From: Haloferacaceae archaeon PL-Br10_E2g29
GTDB taxonomy: Archaea; Halobacteriota; Halobacteria; Halobacteriales; Haloferacaceae
Assembly: GCA_001563965.1 (NCBI GenBank)
Contig: LKMS01000057.1
Span: 1-8,714, forward strand
Length of the DNA: 8,714 nucleotides
Reading direction: 5' to 3'
Shown in pieces: positions 1-6,530 of the stretch (positions are counted from its first letter, which is position 1; each line of letters opens with the position of its first letter). The position numbers and the translations under genes are program-made. A model generated the notes under the pieces. That model had not been told where the DNA came from. It ran no database searches and saw only the letters and a program-made list of their open reading frames with translations.

Positions 1-594
1 AACGCCGACGCCTACCCCGAAATCGGCGCGCCCAATCCGGCGTACCACGGCGTCAACTTCGCCGAAACGTTCGGGGATGCCGCGTTCACCTACGCGGCGA
101 TCGCCCGCGGACTCCGTGATCTGGGGAACCAACAGTCGCCGTTCGATGCGTGGGTCGTTCTCCAGAAGTTGGAGACGCTCCCGCTTCGGATGCAGCGACA
201 CTGCGAGAACGCCCAGATCGTCGCCGAGTTCCTCGAAGACCATCCCGACGTGTCGTGGGTGACCTACCCCGGGCTGGAGAGCCACGAAACCCACGCGGAA
301 GCCTCGAAGTATCTCGACGGCGGCTACGGCGGGATGATCACCTTCGGCCTTGCGGGGGGCTACGAGGCGGCACGCGGCACCGTCGAATCAACCGAGTTGG
401 CCTCACTGTTGGCAAACGTGGGCGATGCAAAAACGCTGATTATCCATCCGGCGTCGACGACGCACCAACAGCTCAGCGAGGAGGAGAAACTCTCGGCCGG
501 CGTGACGAACGATCTGGTTCGATTGTCGGTCGGTATCGAGAATCCAGAGGACATTGTTGCCGATCTCGATCGGGCGATTACGCAGTCGAGCTAA
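1..594 (+). CDS. metY: O-acetylhomoserine sulfhydrylase (MetY-type), C-terminal part, 5' truncated by window edge
   Basis: This is a PLP enzyme of the Cys/Met-metabolism family (fold type I). The family condenses O-acetylhomoserine with sulfide, or a thiol, to give homocysteine in cytoplasmic methionine synthesis. Frame 1 is open from base 1 to the TAA at 592-594, giving 197 residues of a protein usually about 430 long. The catalytic lysine therefore lies upstream of the window. Visible family signatures are NPAYHGVNF near the left edge, GDAKTLIIHPASTTHQQL, and the carboxylate-binding stretch NDLVRLSVGIE, followed by the usual short end helix. The substrate preference (O-acetylhomoserine rather than cystathionine or O-succinylhomoserine) is inferred from the HPASTTHQQL block and is less certain than the family. 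The next gene is the convergent ferredoxin, whose stop overlaps this one by 4 bp. A metX acetyltransferase, a common partner, does not follow on this side. Confidence 0.9.
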   Translation, partial: NADAYPEIGAPNPAYHGVNFAETFGDAAFTYAAIARGLRDLGNQQSPFDAWVVLQKLETLPLRMQRHCENAQIVAEFLEDHPDVSWVTYPGLESHETHAEASKYLDGGYGGMITFGLAGGYEAARGTVESTELASLLANVGDAKTLIIHPASTTHQQLSEEEKLSAGVTNDLVRLSVGIENPEDIVADLDRAITQSS

Positions 595-833
595 ACAATC
601 TGCTCGCCGTCGTCATCGTAGACGGCGATTGCGTCGACTGGACAGACCCGAGCGGCGAACTGCGCGTCGAACTCGGCGTCCTCGGGAATCTCCGCGACAA
701 AAAGGTCGTCGTCGACCTCCTCGCTATCAGCGAGGTCAGCCTTGCCGTCATCCAGATTTTTCGTAAAGCCGTCCCACTCGTCGACGCACTGGAACATCCC
801 GATACAGGTATCGCGGTCGAACTCGATTCGCAT
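591..833 (-). CDS. Small single-cluster ferredoxin, probably [3Fe-4S] type
   Basis: This is an 80-residue, very acidic, soluble electron carrier. The pattern C10-x2-M13-x2-C16 ... C64-P65 matches single-cluster bacterial-type ferredoxins, where ligands are normally C-x2-C-x2-C ... CP. The second ligand position is Met13, so only three cysteines are available. In related ferredoxins a non-Cys residue at that position goes with a [3Fe-4S] cluster, or a labile fourth iron site. The conserved VCPVDAI end, with Pro after the last Cys, is present. The ATG at 833 is preceded by GAGGAAGAC, an acceptable Shine-Dalgarno, which supports this start over longer frames. The gene converges on the metY-like gene (stops share CTAA) and diverges from the histidine kinase. 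The redox partner is not apparent; no P450 or oxidoreductase is in the window. Confidence 0.88.
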   Translation of the reverse strand: MRIEFDRDTCIGMFQCVDEWDGFTKNLDDGKADLADSEEVDDDLFVAEIPEDAEFDAQFAARVCPVDAIAVYDDDGEQIV

Positions 834-946
834 GTCTTCCTCATCGGGGGTCGACTACAAAGTCATACTGGCTGCCGACCGGGGCGTCGCCTGAAAACCG
901 ATGAAAAACAATTATCTTTTTGCTGGTCGACCGGGATGTGTTCTGA
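834..946. promoter_or_regulatory. Divergent promoter region between ferredoxin and histidine kinase
   Basis: This is a 113-bp non-coding gap between two divergent genes. On the + strand the AT-rich stretch ATTATCTTTTT at 911-921 lies 26-36 nt before the kinase ATG, a sensible place for an archaeal TATA box with a very short or absent leader. No convincing Shine-Dalgarno precedes that ATG. On the - strand the weak box AGTATGACT (861-869) could serve the ferredoxin. Both assignments rest on position and composition only. Confidence 0.4.
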
Positions 947-3208
947 ATGGATCAACCGATTCGCGTTCTTCACGTTGACGACGAACCGGATCTCGCCGAG
1001 CTTGCGGCGACCTACGTTTCGCGTGAAGACGAGCGAATCGAGGTGGTGACCGCAGCGGGCCCGGATGCGGGCGAGAGGACGATCGAAGCCGACACAATCG
1101 ACTGTGTCGTCTCCGACTACGACATGCCCGGGCGCAACGGAATCGAATTTCTTGAAGCCGTTCGCGAGACGGATCCGACGCTGCCGTTCATTCTGTACAC
1201 CGGCAAGGGAAGCGAGGAAGTTGCAAGCGAGGCCATTTCAGCTGGGGTGACCGACTACCTTCAGAAAGAAACCGGCACCGACCAGTACACCGTGTTGGCC
1301 AATCGAATCGTCAACGCCGTCGAATCCGAGCGATCACGCCAGGCGCTCAAAACCCGAAACCGCGAGCTACAGCGGTACAAACACATGATCAACTCGATGC
1401 ACGAAGGCGTCTGCATCTATGACGAGGAGGGCCGATTCGAGATCGTCAACGACTATCTCGTCGACTGGTACGATACGCCAGCGGAGACGCTTGTTGGACA
1501 GGATAGTGGCCTCATCGCGAAGATTCGAACACAGGCCGACGAGGGTGACCCGTATGCCGAGTTGGTCGCGGGCGAACGCGATCGGATCGTCACCGAGGTC
1601 GATGGCGACTTTCCCGGACGCGGACAAGCGGTGCTCTCCGCACGGCTAAGTCCACTGTGGATCGACGACCGTGTTGCGGGAGTCGTCGGCATCGCGCGGG
1701 ACATCACCGATCGGAAAAAACGAAAACGGGAGCTTGAACAAATGAATGTGCTGTTGTCGACGCTGTTCGACACGTTACCACAGGGCGTCCTCGCCGAGGA
1801 CGACTCGCGGCAGATTCTTGCAGTCAATCAACAGCTGTTCGACATTTTTGCACTGTCAGGGACGCCAGCCGAGGTCGTCGGCAAGGACTGTCGAGAGGTT
1901 GCCGAACAGATCAGTGATGTGTTTGCCGATCCGGTGGCGTTTGTTGAGGTCGTTGAGAGACTCGTGGCCGAACGCGAGCCTACTGACGGCGAGCAGTTCG
2001 CGCTACGAGACGGCCGGACGTTTGCGTTGAGCTACCGGCCGATCGAGCTCTCCAATCGACGCGGGCATCTCTGGGTGTACACCGACGAAAGCGAACGCGA
2101 ACGGCTCACTGGCCAGCTGGAAGCACAGTATCAAACGCTATTCGAGGAAGCGCCAGTGATGGCAGCAATCATCCGGACCGAAGCGGATCGGCCGATTATC
2201 GAGGACTGTAACAAACAGTTCGCCGAAACGCTCGGCTACGAGAAGAACGCGGTCATCGAAACCGAACTGTCCGCGTACTACATGACCGACTCGAAGCACG
2301 AACTGTTGGACGGTGGAGGCTATCGGCGGTCGCTCGATGGCGATTTTACGCGTGAACGGCGGACACTCAAAGACGCCGACAACGAACAGGTCGAGACGCT
2401 TCTGCGCGCAGTTCCACGGTGTGATGCCGACGGCAACGTCATTGGCACGCTTGCCATGTACGTCGACATCACCGAGCGTGAAGAAATCAAACGTGCCAAC
2501 GAACGGCTCGAGGAGTTCACCCGAATCGTCTCTCACGACCTTCGAAATCCGTTGGCGGTCGCCGAGGGTCGGCTTTCGTTGGCTCGTGAGAACTGCGACA
2601 GCGACCATCTCGCCGCAGTTGCACGGGCGAACAGTCGGATGAGTGCGCTCATCGACGATCTGCTAACGCTGGCGCGAGACAGCGAAACCGTGATCGACAC
2701 CAAACCGATCGAGTTGCGATCGGTCGCTGCGACCTGCTGGAAACACGTCGAAACGGCTGGTGGACGACTCATTCTCAAGACGGACCGAGTTGTCCATGCG
2801 GACGAACGACGGCTCAAACACCTGTTTGAGAATCTTTTTCGGAACGCCGTAGAACATGGCTCGACACGCAGCCAGTCACCGGATGGCGACGTCGCCAAGC
2901 ACGGTCACCCAGATGCTGCAAAAGCCGAATGTGAGCCGAATGACGTGTCGACTGATGGAACAGTGACCGTGACCGTTGGTGACCTCGACACTGGATTTTA
3001 CGTCGAAGACGATGGCGTCGGTATTCCCGAGGCGGAGCGAGACAAAATCTTCGACAGCGGCTACTCGGCAACATCGGAGGGAACCGGATTCGGCCTGAGC
3101 ATTGTGAAGGGAGTCGTCGACACGCACGGCTGGAAGATTTCGGTGGCTGACGCACCAACTGGTGGCGCACGCTTCGAAATTAGCGGCGTAACCGTCGAAT
3201 CCGAATAA
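947..3208 (+). CDS. Hybrid sensor histidine kinase: receiver - three PAS-like domains - HisKA - HATPase
   Basis: This is a 753-residue cytoplasmic signalling kinase with no transmembrane segment or signal peptide. Residues 1-125 form a receiver domain: acidic pocket D11/D12, phospho-acceptor D57 in SDYDMPG, T85, and K107 in DYLQKE. Three PAS-like sensor units follow at about 144-256, 269-385 and 394-513; the first and third end in the characteristic (A/V)xDITxR/E strand. HisKA follows with H530 in SHDLRNPLA. The HATPase has its N-box around N629/N633 (FENLFRNAVEHG), G1 at DDGVG (688-692) and G2 at GTGFGLSIV. Between N-box and G1 there is an extra hydrophilic loop of about 45 residues. The receiver-first order is common in haloarchaeal soluble kinases. 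No dedicated output regulator is adjacent, so the signal and target are unknown. No cofactor-binding residue is evident in the PAS domains. ATG at 947 immediately precedes the receiver's first strand, so the start is well placed. Confidence 0.93.
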   Translation: MDQPIRVLHVDDEPDLAELAATYVSREDERIEVVTAAGPDAGERTIEADTIDCVVSDYDMPGRNGIEFLEAVRETDPTLPFILYTGKGSEEVASEAISAGVTDYLQKETGTDQYTVLANRIVNAVESERSRQALKTRNRELQRYKHMINSMHEGVCIYDEEGRFEIVNDYLVDWYDTPAETLVGQDSGLIAKIRTQADEGDPYAELVAGERDRIVTEVDGDFPGRGQAVLSARLSPLWIDDRVAGVVGIARDITDRKKRKRELEQMNVLLSTLFDTLPQGVLAEDDSRQILAVNQQLFDIFALSGTPAEVVGKDCREVAEQISDVFADPVAFVEVVERLVAEREPTDGEQFALRDGRTFALSYRPIELSNRRGHLWVYTDESERERLTGQLEAQYQTLFEEAPVMAAIIRTEADRPIIEDCNKQFAETLGYEKNAVIETELSAYYMTDSKHELLDGGGYRRSLDGDFTRERRTLKDADNEQVETLLRAVPRCDADGNVIGTLAMYVDITEREEIKRANERLEEFTRIVSHDLRNPLAVAEGRLSLARENCDSDHLAAVARANSRMSALIDDLLTLARDSETVIDTKPIELRSVAATCWKHVETAGGRLILKTDRVVHADERRLKHLFENLFRNAVEHGSTRSQSPDGDVAKHGHPDAAKAECEPNDVSTDGTVTVTVGDLDTGFYVEDDGVGIPEAERDKIFDSGYSATSEGTGFGLSIVKGVVDTHGWKISVADAPTGGARFEISGVTVESE

Positions 3209-3283
3209 CCACGAAAGCGGGGAGAAGTGTGAACGAACCAAACGATATCAAAAGGGGCAGCGAGAATTGTGAACGTGGTGGCG

Positions 3284-3934
3284 CTACTCGTCGACAACGC
3301 GAATGGCTCCACGGTGGCCAAACCAGTTTTCGATCCCGTCAGTGTCGGCAGGACCAAACTCCGTCTCGTACGGCGTGCCGTGGGGGAAACAGTAGTACAG
3401 GTACACACCCGGCTCAGTAAACTCGTGCTCGTGGGTTGTCGGCTCTTCTTCTTCTCCGGGAACTTCAAACTCGTCGGCAGCGCCGTCGCCGGGACTCTCG
3501 TGTGGCGGGTCGAAATACGAGGTGAGCGTGTGGACGTGATCGCCTTCCCATTCCCAAGAAACCGTTGTCCCCGGTGAAATATCCACTGCGCGGGGATCGG
3601 CCGCAAATGGGCCCAGTTCTTCCCCGTCAATATCTAACATGGCGCTGAAGTTAATCTCGACTGCGTCCTCGCCGGTATGATCAGCTAGCTCACCGTCCCA
3701 GACGCCATCGCCCCATTCGACTGTGTCTTCGGCCAACACGTCCAACCGGTTCGGTTCCGCATTGAGCCAGTTGTCGATCTCTTCGAGCGCATCATCGTCG
3801 CCATCGTCGGGATCCGCAGGATCCTCGTCGTCAGTATCGTCAAGACATCCAGCGAGCATGGTACTTCCAGCGATGCCGACACCAACCGTTTTAATAACAG
3901 TTCGTCTTCCAGTTGAGTTCTTTTCGAGTGTCAT
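3284..3934 (-). CDS. Tat-exported lipoprotein with cupredoxin (halocyanin/plastocyanin-like) domain
   Basis: This is a 216-residue predicted type I copper protein anchored outside the membrane, presumably carrying electrons for a respiratory chain. The N-terminus has a twin-arginine signal (R10-R11 in GRRTVIK), a hydrophobic stretch, and the lipobox LAGC with C30 as the lipidated residue. An Asp-rich linker (about 31-50) follows. The cupredoxin core at about 115-213 offers H135 (HVHTLTS), C182 and H185 (YYCFPHG) as copper ligands. At the usual axial-Met position (G-M-x-G) the sequence is G-H-R-G, so H207 replaces Met, after an insertion of about 15 residues. The frame extends upstream to 3997, but the ATG at 3934 places the Tat motif 8-9 residues from the N-terminus. 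It also has a TATA-like box at the right distance for a leaderless transcript. It converges with the kinase; no oxidase or cytochrome neighbour is visible. Confidence 0.87.
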   Translation of the reverse strand: MTLEKNSTGRRTVIKTVGVGIAGSTMLAGCLDDTDDEDPADPDDGDDDALEEIDNWLNAEPNRLDVLAEDTVEWGDGVWDGELADHTGEDAVEINFSAMLDIDGEELGPFAADPRAVDISPGTTVSWEWEGDHVHTLTSYFDPPHESPGDGAADEFEVPGEEEEPTTHEHEFTEPGVYLYYCFPHGTPYETEFGPADTDGIENWFGHRGAIRVVDE

Positions 3935-3955
3935 TGTCCGTTTGAAATCTTCTAC

Positions 3956-3965
3956 CGAAATACGG
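3956..3965 (-). promoter_or_regulatory. TATA-like box for the cupredoxin gene
   Basis: On the - strand the sequence CCGTATTTCG includes GTATTT at -29 to -24 relative to the ATG at 3934. That spacing is expected for an archaeal TATA box driving a leaderless transcript. No Shine-Dalgarno is seen before the ATG, which agrees. The call rests on position and composition only. Confidence 0.4.
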
Positions 3966-4142
3966 GTGTTGCAATAGAATTGTTGAATACACACCAATAA
4001 TGAATTTTTTGTTTGAGAATATATTCATTGGCACCATTTTCTGTGACTACTCCATAAACAAAAAACGCAATGAGATACACGAGTACATAAAAACCGCGAG
4101 GATCTGTGAATACAGTAGACATCCGGACGTACAGCAACTCCT

Positions 4143-4158
4143 AGCAAAAAACACCAGT
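4143..4158 (-). terminator. T-rich terminator after the aminotransferase gene
   Basis: About 25 nt past the aminotransferase stop codon the - strand reads GGTGTTTTTTGCTA, a run of six T. Archaeal termination commonly occurs at such T-tracts without a strong hairpin. It is the only T-run directly downstream of the trpB-aminotransferase pair, so it probably ends that unit. Confidence 0.45.
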
Positions 4159-4179
4159 AGTGCCGGCGACACGGGGCGA

Positions 4180-5292
4180 TTACAGATCTGCGACGTCTTC
4201 AATCGCGTCGGTTAGCTCTGTGATCGACTCGACGGTGTGTTCGCCCATGTGGCCGATGCGGAACGTCTTTTCGCCGAGCTGTGAGCCGTAGCCGTTCGAG
4301 AAGGCCATATCGTACTCCTCGCTGACCTGCTCGATGGTTTCGGCAACATCAATTCCCTGGGTGTTTTCGATGCAGGCGACCGTTTTCGACTCATAGCCCT
4401 CCTCGGGGAACATGGCGAAGTGTTCCGCGGCCCACGCTTGGACGTACTCGGCCATTTCGGTGTGTCGCTGGGCGCGACCCTCGTGAGTCTCCTCGAGCAT
4501 ACGTTTCATCTGCTTGCGGTACGCCAGCATGATTGGAATCGCGGGCGTCGAGTGCGTCTGACCCTTCCGGTCGTAGTAATCGAGACAGCGCTGGAAGCCG
4601 CCGTACCACGAGGCGGTTCCCTTCTCGATTTCACGATCATAGGCTTCGTCGCTAACGACACAGATGGCGAGTCCGGGCGGCATGGCGAACGCCTTCTGCG
4701 AGGAAGCAAAAATCACGTCGATGCCGTGGGCGTCGATATCGACGTAGTCGCCGCCGAGACAGGAGACCGCGTCGACGACGAAATAGGTATCCGGATACTC
4801 GTTGACGACATCGCCGATTGCTTCGACCGGGTTGCGGACGCCGGTCGAGCTCTCGTTCATGACGGTGGCGACCACGTCATAGTGTTTGTCACTGGTTTCG
4901 AGGGCTTCGCGGATGTCTTCGGGTTTGACCGCTTGTCCCCACTCGTATTCGAGTCGATCGACGGTCTTGCCGAGCCGTTCGGCGACGTTGGCGTGGCGCT
5001 CGCTGAAACTGCCGCACGTGGGAACGAGAATGTTCTCGTCGACGAGATTGAGCGTCGATGACTCCCAGAAGGCCGTGCCCGACCCGGTGAGAATGATGAC
5101 GTCGTTGTCGGTGCCGAGATACTCTTTGGTGTCCTCGACGATCGTGGTGTACAGGTCGGTCATCCGATCCATTCGGTGGCCGAACATCGGTTGAACCATC
5201 TCCGCGAGAACGTCTTCGCGAACCTCGGTCGGACCTGGAATGTACAGCGTTTTGTCCCGATAGTCGTCGGTATACTCCTGTTTTTTCGTCAC
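4180..5292 (-). CDS. Class V PLP aminotransferase, alanine-glyoxylate / serine-pyruvate type
   Basis: This is a 370-residue cytoplasmic PLP enzyme (fold type I, class V). The family moves amino groups between alanine or serine and glyoxylate or pyruvate. Visible signatures are IPGPTEV near residue 19, GSGTAFWES in the cofactor phosphate region, NESSTGVRNP, VVDAVSC with the PLP-nitrogen Asp, and SSQKAFAMPPG with K200 as the Schiff-base lysine. A C-terminal RIGHMG supplies R345 for the substrate carboxylate. Full family length and all key residues are present, so it should be active. The start is GTG at 5292, chosen because AGAAGGTGAT at 5296-5305 is a good match to the 16S-complementary Shine-Dalgarno at proper spacing. 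It lies 83 bp downstream of trpB on the same strand. Exact substrates cannot be read from sequence; a SerC-like or other class V role remains possible. Confidence 0.9.
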   Translation of the reverse strand: MTKKQEYTDDYRDKTLYIPGPTEVREDVLAEMVQPMFGHRMDRMTDLYTTIVEDTKEYLGTDNDVIILTGSGTAFWESSTLNLVDENILVPTCGSFSERHANVAERLGKTVDRLEYEWGQAVKPEDIREALETSDKHYDVVATVMNESSTGVRNPVEAIGDVVNEYPDTYFVVDAVSCLGGDYVDIDAHGIDVIFASSQKAFAMPPGLAICVVSDEAYDREIEKGTASWYGGFQRCLDYYDRKGQTHSTPAIPIMLAYRKQMKRMLEETHEGRAQRHTEMAEYVQAWAAEHFAMFPEEGYESKTVACIENTQGIDVAETIEQVSEEYDMAFSNGYGSQLGEKTFRIGHMGEHTVESITELTDAIEDVADL

Positions 5293-5375
5293 GAAATCAC
5301 CTTCTGGCTGTTGGTGGGCAGCGAGAGGCTATGGTAGTTATGATACAGCCGTGAAACGGAAACCGAAGGTGCTGC
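5293..5375 (-). other. Spacer between trpB and the aminotransferase gene
   Basis: This 83-bp spacer follows the trpB stop (TGA). It has no T-run strong enough for a terminator. A weak TATA-like TATCATAAC near 5336-5344 could give the aminotransferase its own additional promoter. The two genes could therefore be transcribed together or partly separately; the sequence does not decide this. Confidence 0.4.
5296..5305 (-). promoter_or_regulatory. Shine-Dalgarno site that fixes the GTG start of the aminotransferase
   Basis: On the - strand AGAAGGTGAT ends 3 nt before the GTG start codon. AGGTGAT is complementary to the conserved 3' end of archaeal 16S rRNA. It stands out because most other genes here lack such a site. 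It suggests translation from an internal position on a longer message, as expected for the second gene of a unit with trpB. Confidence 0.6.
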
Positions 5376-6530
5376 TCAGGAGAGGTCGAACAGCTCGGCG
5401 GCCGTCTGCATGTCCTTGTCGCCGCGCCCACAAAGGTTGACCAAGATGGTGTCGTGTCGACCCTCTTGGGCGAGCTTTTTCGCCAGCGCGATGGCGTGGC
5501 TCGGCTCCAGTGCGGGAATGATCCCCTCAGCACGGCTGAGCTCTTTGAACGCGTTCAGCGCTTCGTCGTCGCTGATCGCGTGGTACTCTGCGCGGCCGAG
5601 CGACTGGAGGGCAGCGTGTTCCGGCCCCACGGCGGGGTAGTCCAGACCCGCAGAAACAGAGTGGTTCTCGGTGTCATCGTCGATTACTTTGGTTTTCATC
5701 CCCTGGAAGATTTGGGGCTCGTCCTGTTTGGATTTCGACAGCGGCGCGGAGTGCTGTCTGTCGCCTGTGCCGCCGGGTTCTGCCCCATAAAAGGCCACGT
5801 CGTCGTCTTTGAATGCGTGGAACAGGCCAATCGCGTTCGAGCCGCCGCCGACACAGGCGACACAGGCATCCGGTAGCTCGCCGTGAAGCTCCTGGATCTG
5901 CTCGCGGGCTTCCGTCCCAATTACCGACTGGAACTCTCTGACCATCCGCGGGAATGGATCGGGGCCGACCGCACTGCCGACCAGATAGTGCGTTTCCTCC
6001 ATGTTCTGGGCGAAATCTTCGAGTGCAGCGTCGACTGCCTCAGCCAGTCCTTTGTTGCCGCGGGTGACTGGCTCGACCTCCGCGCCCAGCAGCCGCATGC
6101 GGAAGACGTTCATCTCCTGGCGATCGATGTCCTTGGTACCCATATACACCGTCACGGGCAGATCAAGCAGCGCGCCGACCATCGCGGTCGCCGTACCGTG
6201 TTGGCCCGCGCCCGTCTCGGCGATGAGCCGCTTCTTGCCGGCGTGTTTGGCCAACAGGGCCTGGCCGAGCGCGTTGTTGAGTTTGTGCGCACCGCCGTGC
6301 AGCAGGTCTTCGTGTTTGAAGTAGATCTCCGCGCCGTACAGCTTCGAAAGCGTCTCGGCGTAGAAGACGGGCGTCGGTCGGCCGCCGTAGTGTTTGAGGT
6401 AGTAGTGGAATTCAGCTTGGAACTCCTCGGTCGGCACGACCGAATCAAAGGCGTCTGCGAGTTGGGCAAGCGGTTCTTCGAGTGCTTCAGGAACGTGTCG
6501 ACCACCGAACTCCTCGAACTCTCCGGGCAT
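5376..6530 (-). CDS. trpB: Tryptophan synthase beta subunit, stand-alone
   Basis: This is a 384-residue PLP enzyme (fold type II) that condenses indole with L-serine to give tryptophan, normally with TrpA channelling the indole. Signatures are GRPTPVF (50-56), HGGAHKLNN with PLP lysine K83, ETGAGQHG with catalytic E105, phosphate-binding GGGSNA (228-233), SAGLDYPAVGPEH with D297, EGIIPALEPSH with E342, and GRGDKD (368-373). Two points are odd. The usual Ser before GRGDKD, which bonds the PLP ring nitrogen, is Cys367. The stretch after GAEPGG is also divergent from common TrpB sequences. No trpA or trpC is adjacent, although these usually cluster in haloarchaea, so this may be a second TrpB paralog. 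I chose the ATG at 6530 rather than the in-frame GTG six bases earlier because a TATA-like box sits 22-27 nt before it. An indole-salvage or related serine beta-replacement role is possible. Confidence 0.93.
   Translation of the reverse strand: MPGEFEEFGGRHVPEALEEPLAQLADAFDSVVPTEEFQAEFHYYLKHYGGRPTPVFYAETLSKLYGAEIYFKHEDLLHGGAHKLNNALGQALLAKHAGKKRLIAETGAGQHGTATAMVGALLDLPVTVYMGTKDIDRQEMNVFRMRLLGAEVEPVTRGNKGLAEAVDAALEDFAQNMEETHYLVGSAVGPDPFPRMVREFQSVIGTEAREQIQELHGELPDACVACVGGGSNAIGLFHAFKDDDVAFYGAEPGGTGDRQHSAPLSKSKQDEPQIFQGMKTKVIDDDTENHSVSAGLDYPAVGPEHAALQSLGRAEYHAISDDEALNAFKELSRAEGIIPALEPSHAIALAKKLAQEGRHDTILVNLCGRGDKDMQTAAELFDLS

Larger units (their letters stand above)
3935..4179. other. AT-rich intergenic region
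   Basis: This is a 245-bp gap between the start of the cupredoxin gene and the end of the aminotransferase gene, both on the - strand. It is visibly richer in A and T than either neighbour, especially 3960-4160. It holds a probable cupredoxin promoter on the right side of that gene and a probable terminator for the aminotransferase. Two short overlapping frames across it have un-haloarchaeal composition and no start signals, and I do not call them genes. Nothing else is recognisable. Confidence 0.6.

Noticed and set aside
150..1049. Open frame of 299 codons on the + strand spanning the metY end, the ferredoxin and the kinase start
   Set aside because: It crosses three recognisable genes in other frames, has an Arg-rich product, and matches no family.
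3935..3997. Upstream extension of the cupredoxin by 21 residues to a start at 3997
   Set aside because: It would push the twin-arginine motif away from the N-terminus and run through the TATA-like box. The ATG at 3934 gives a normal Tat lipoprotein signal.
3952..4137. Short - strand frame with a hydrophobic stretch (possible small membrane protein), and an overlapping + strand frame at 4000-4215
   Set aside because: Both sit in AT-rich DNA, where hydrophobic and Asn/Ile/Lys residues arise by composition. Neither has a Shine-Dalgarno, and the first overlaps the likely cupredoxin promoter.
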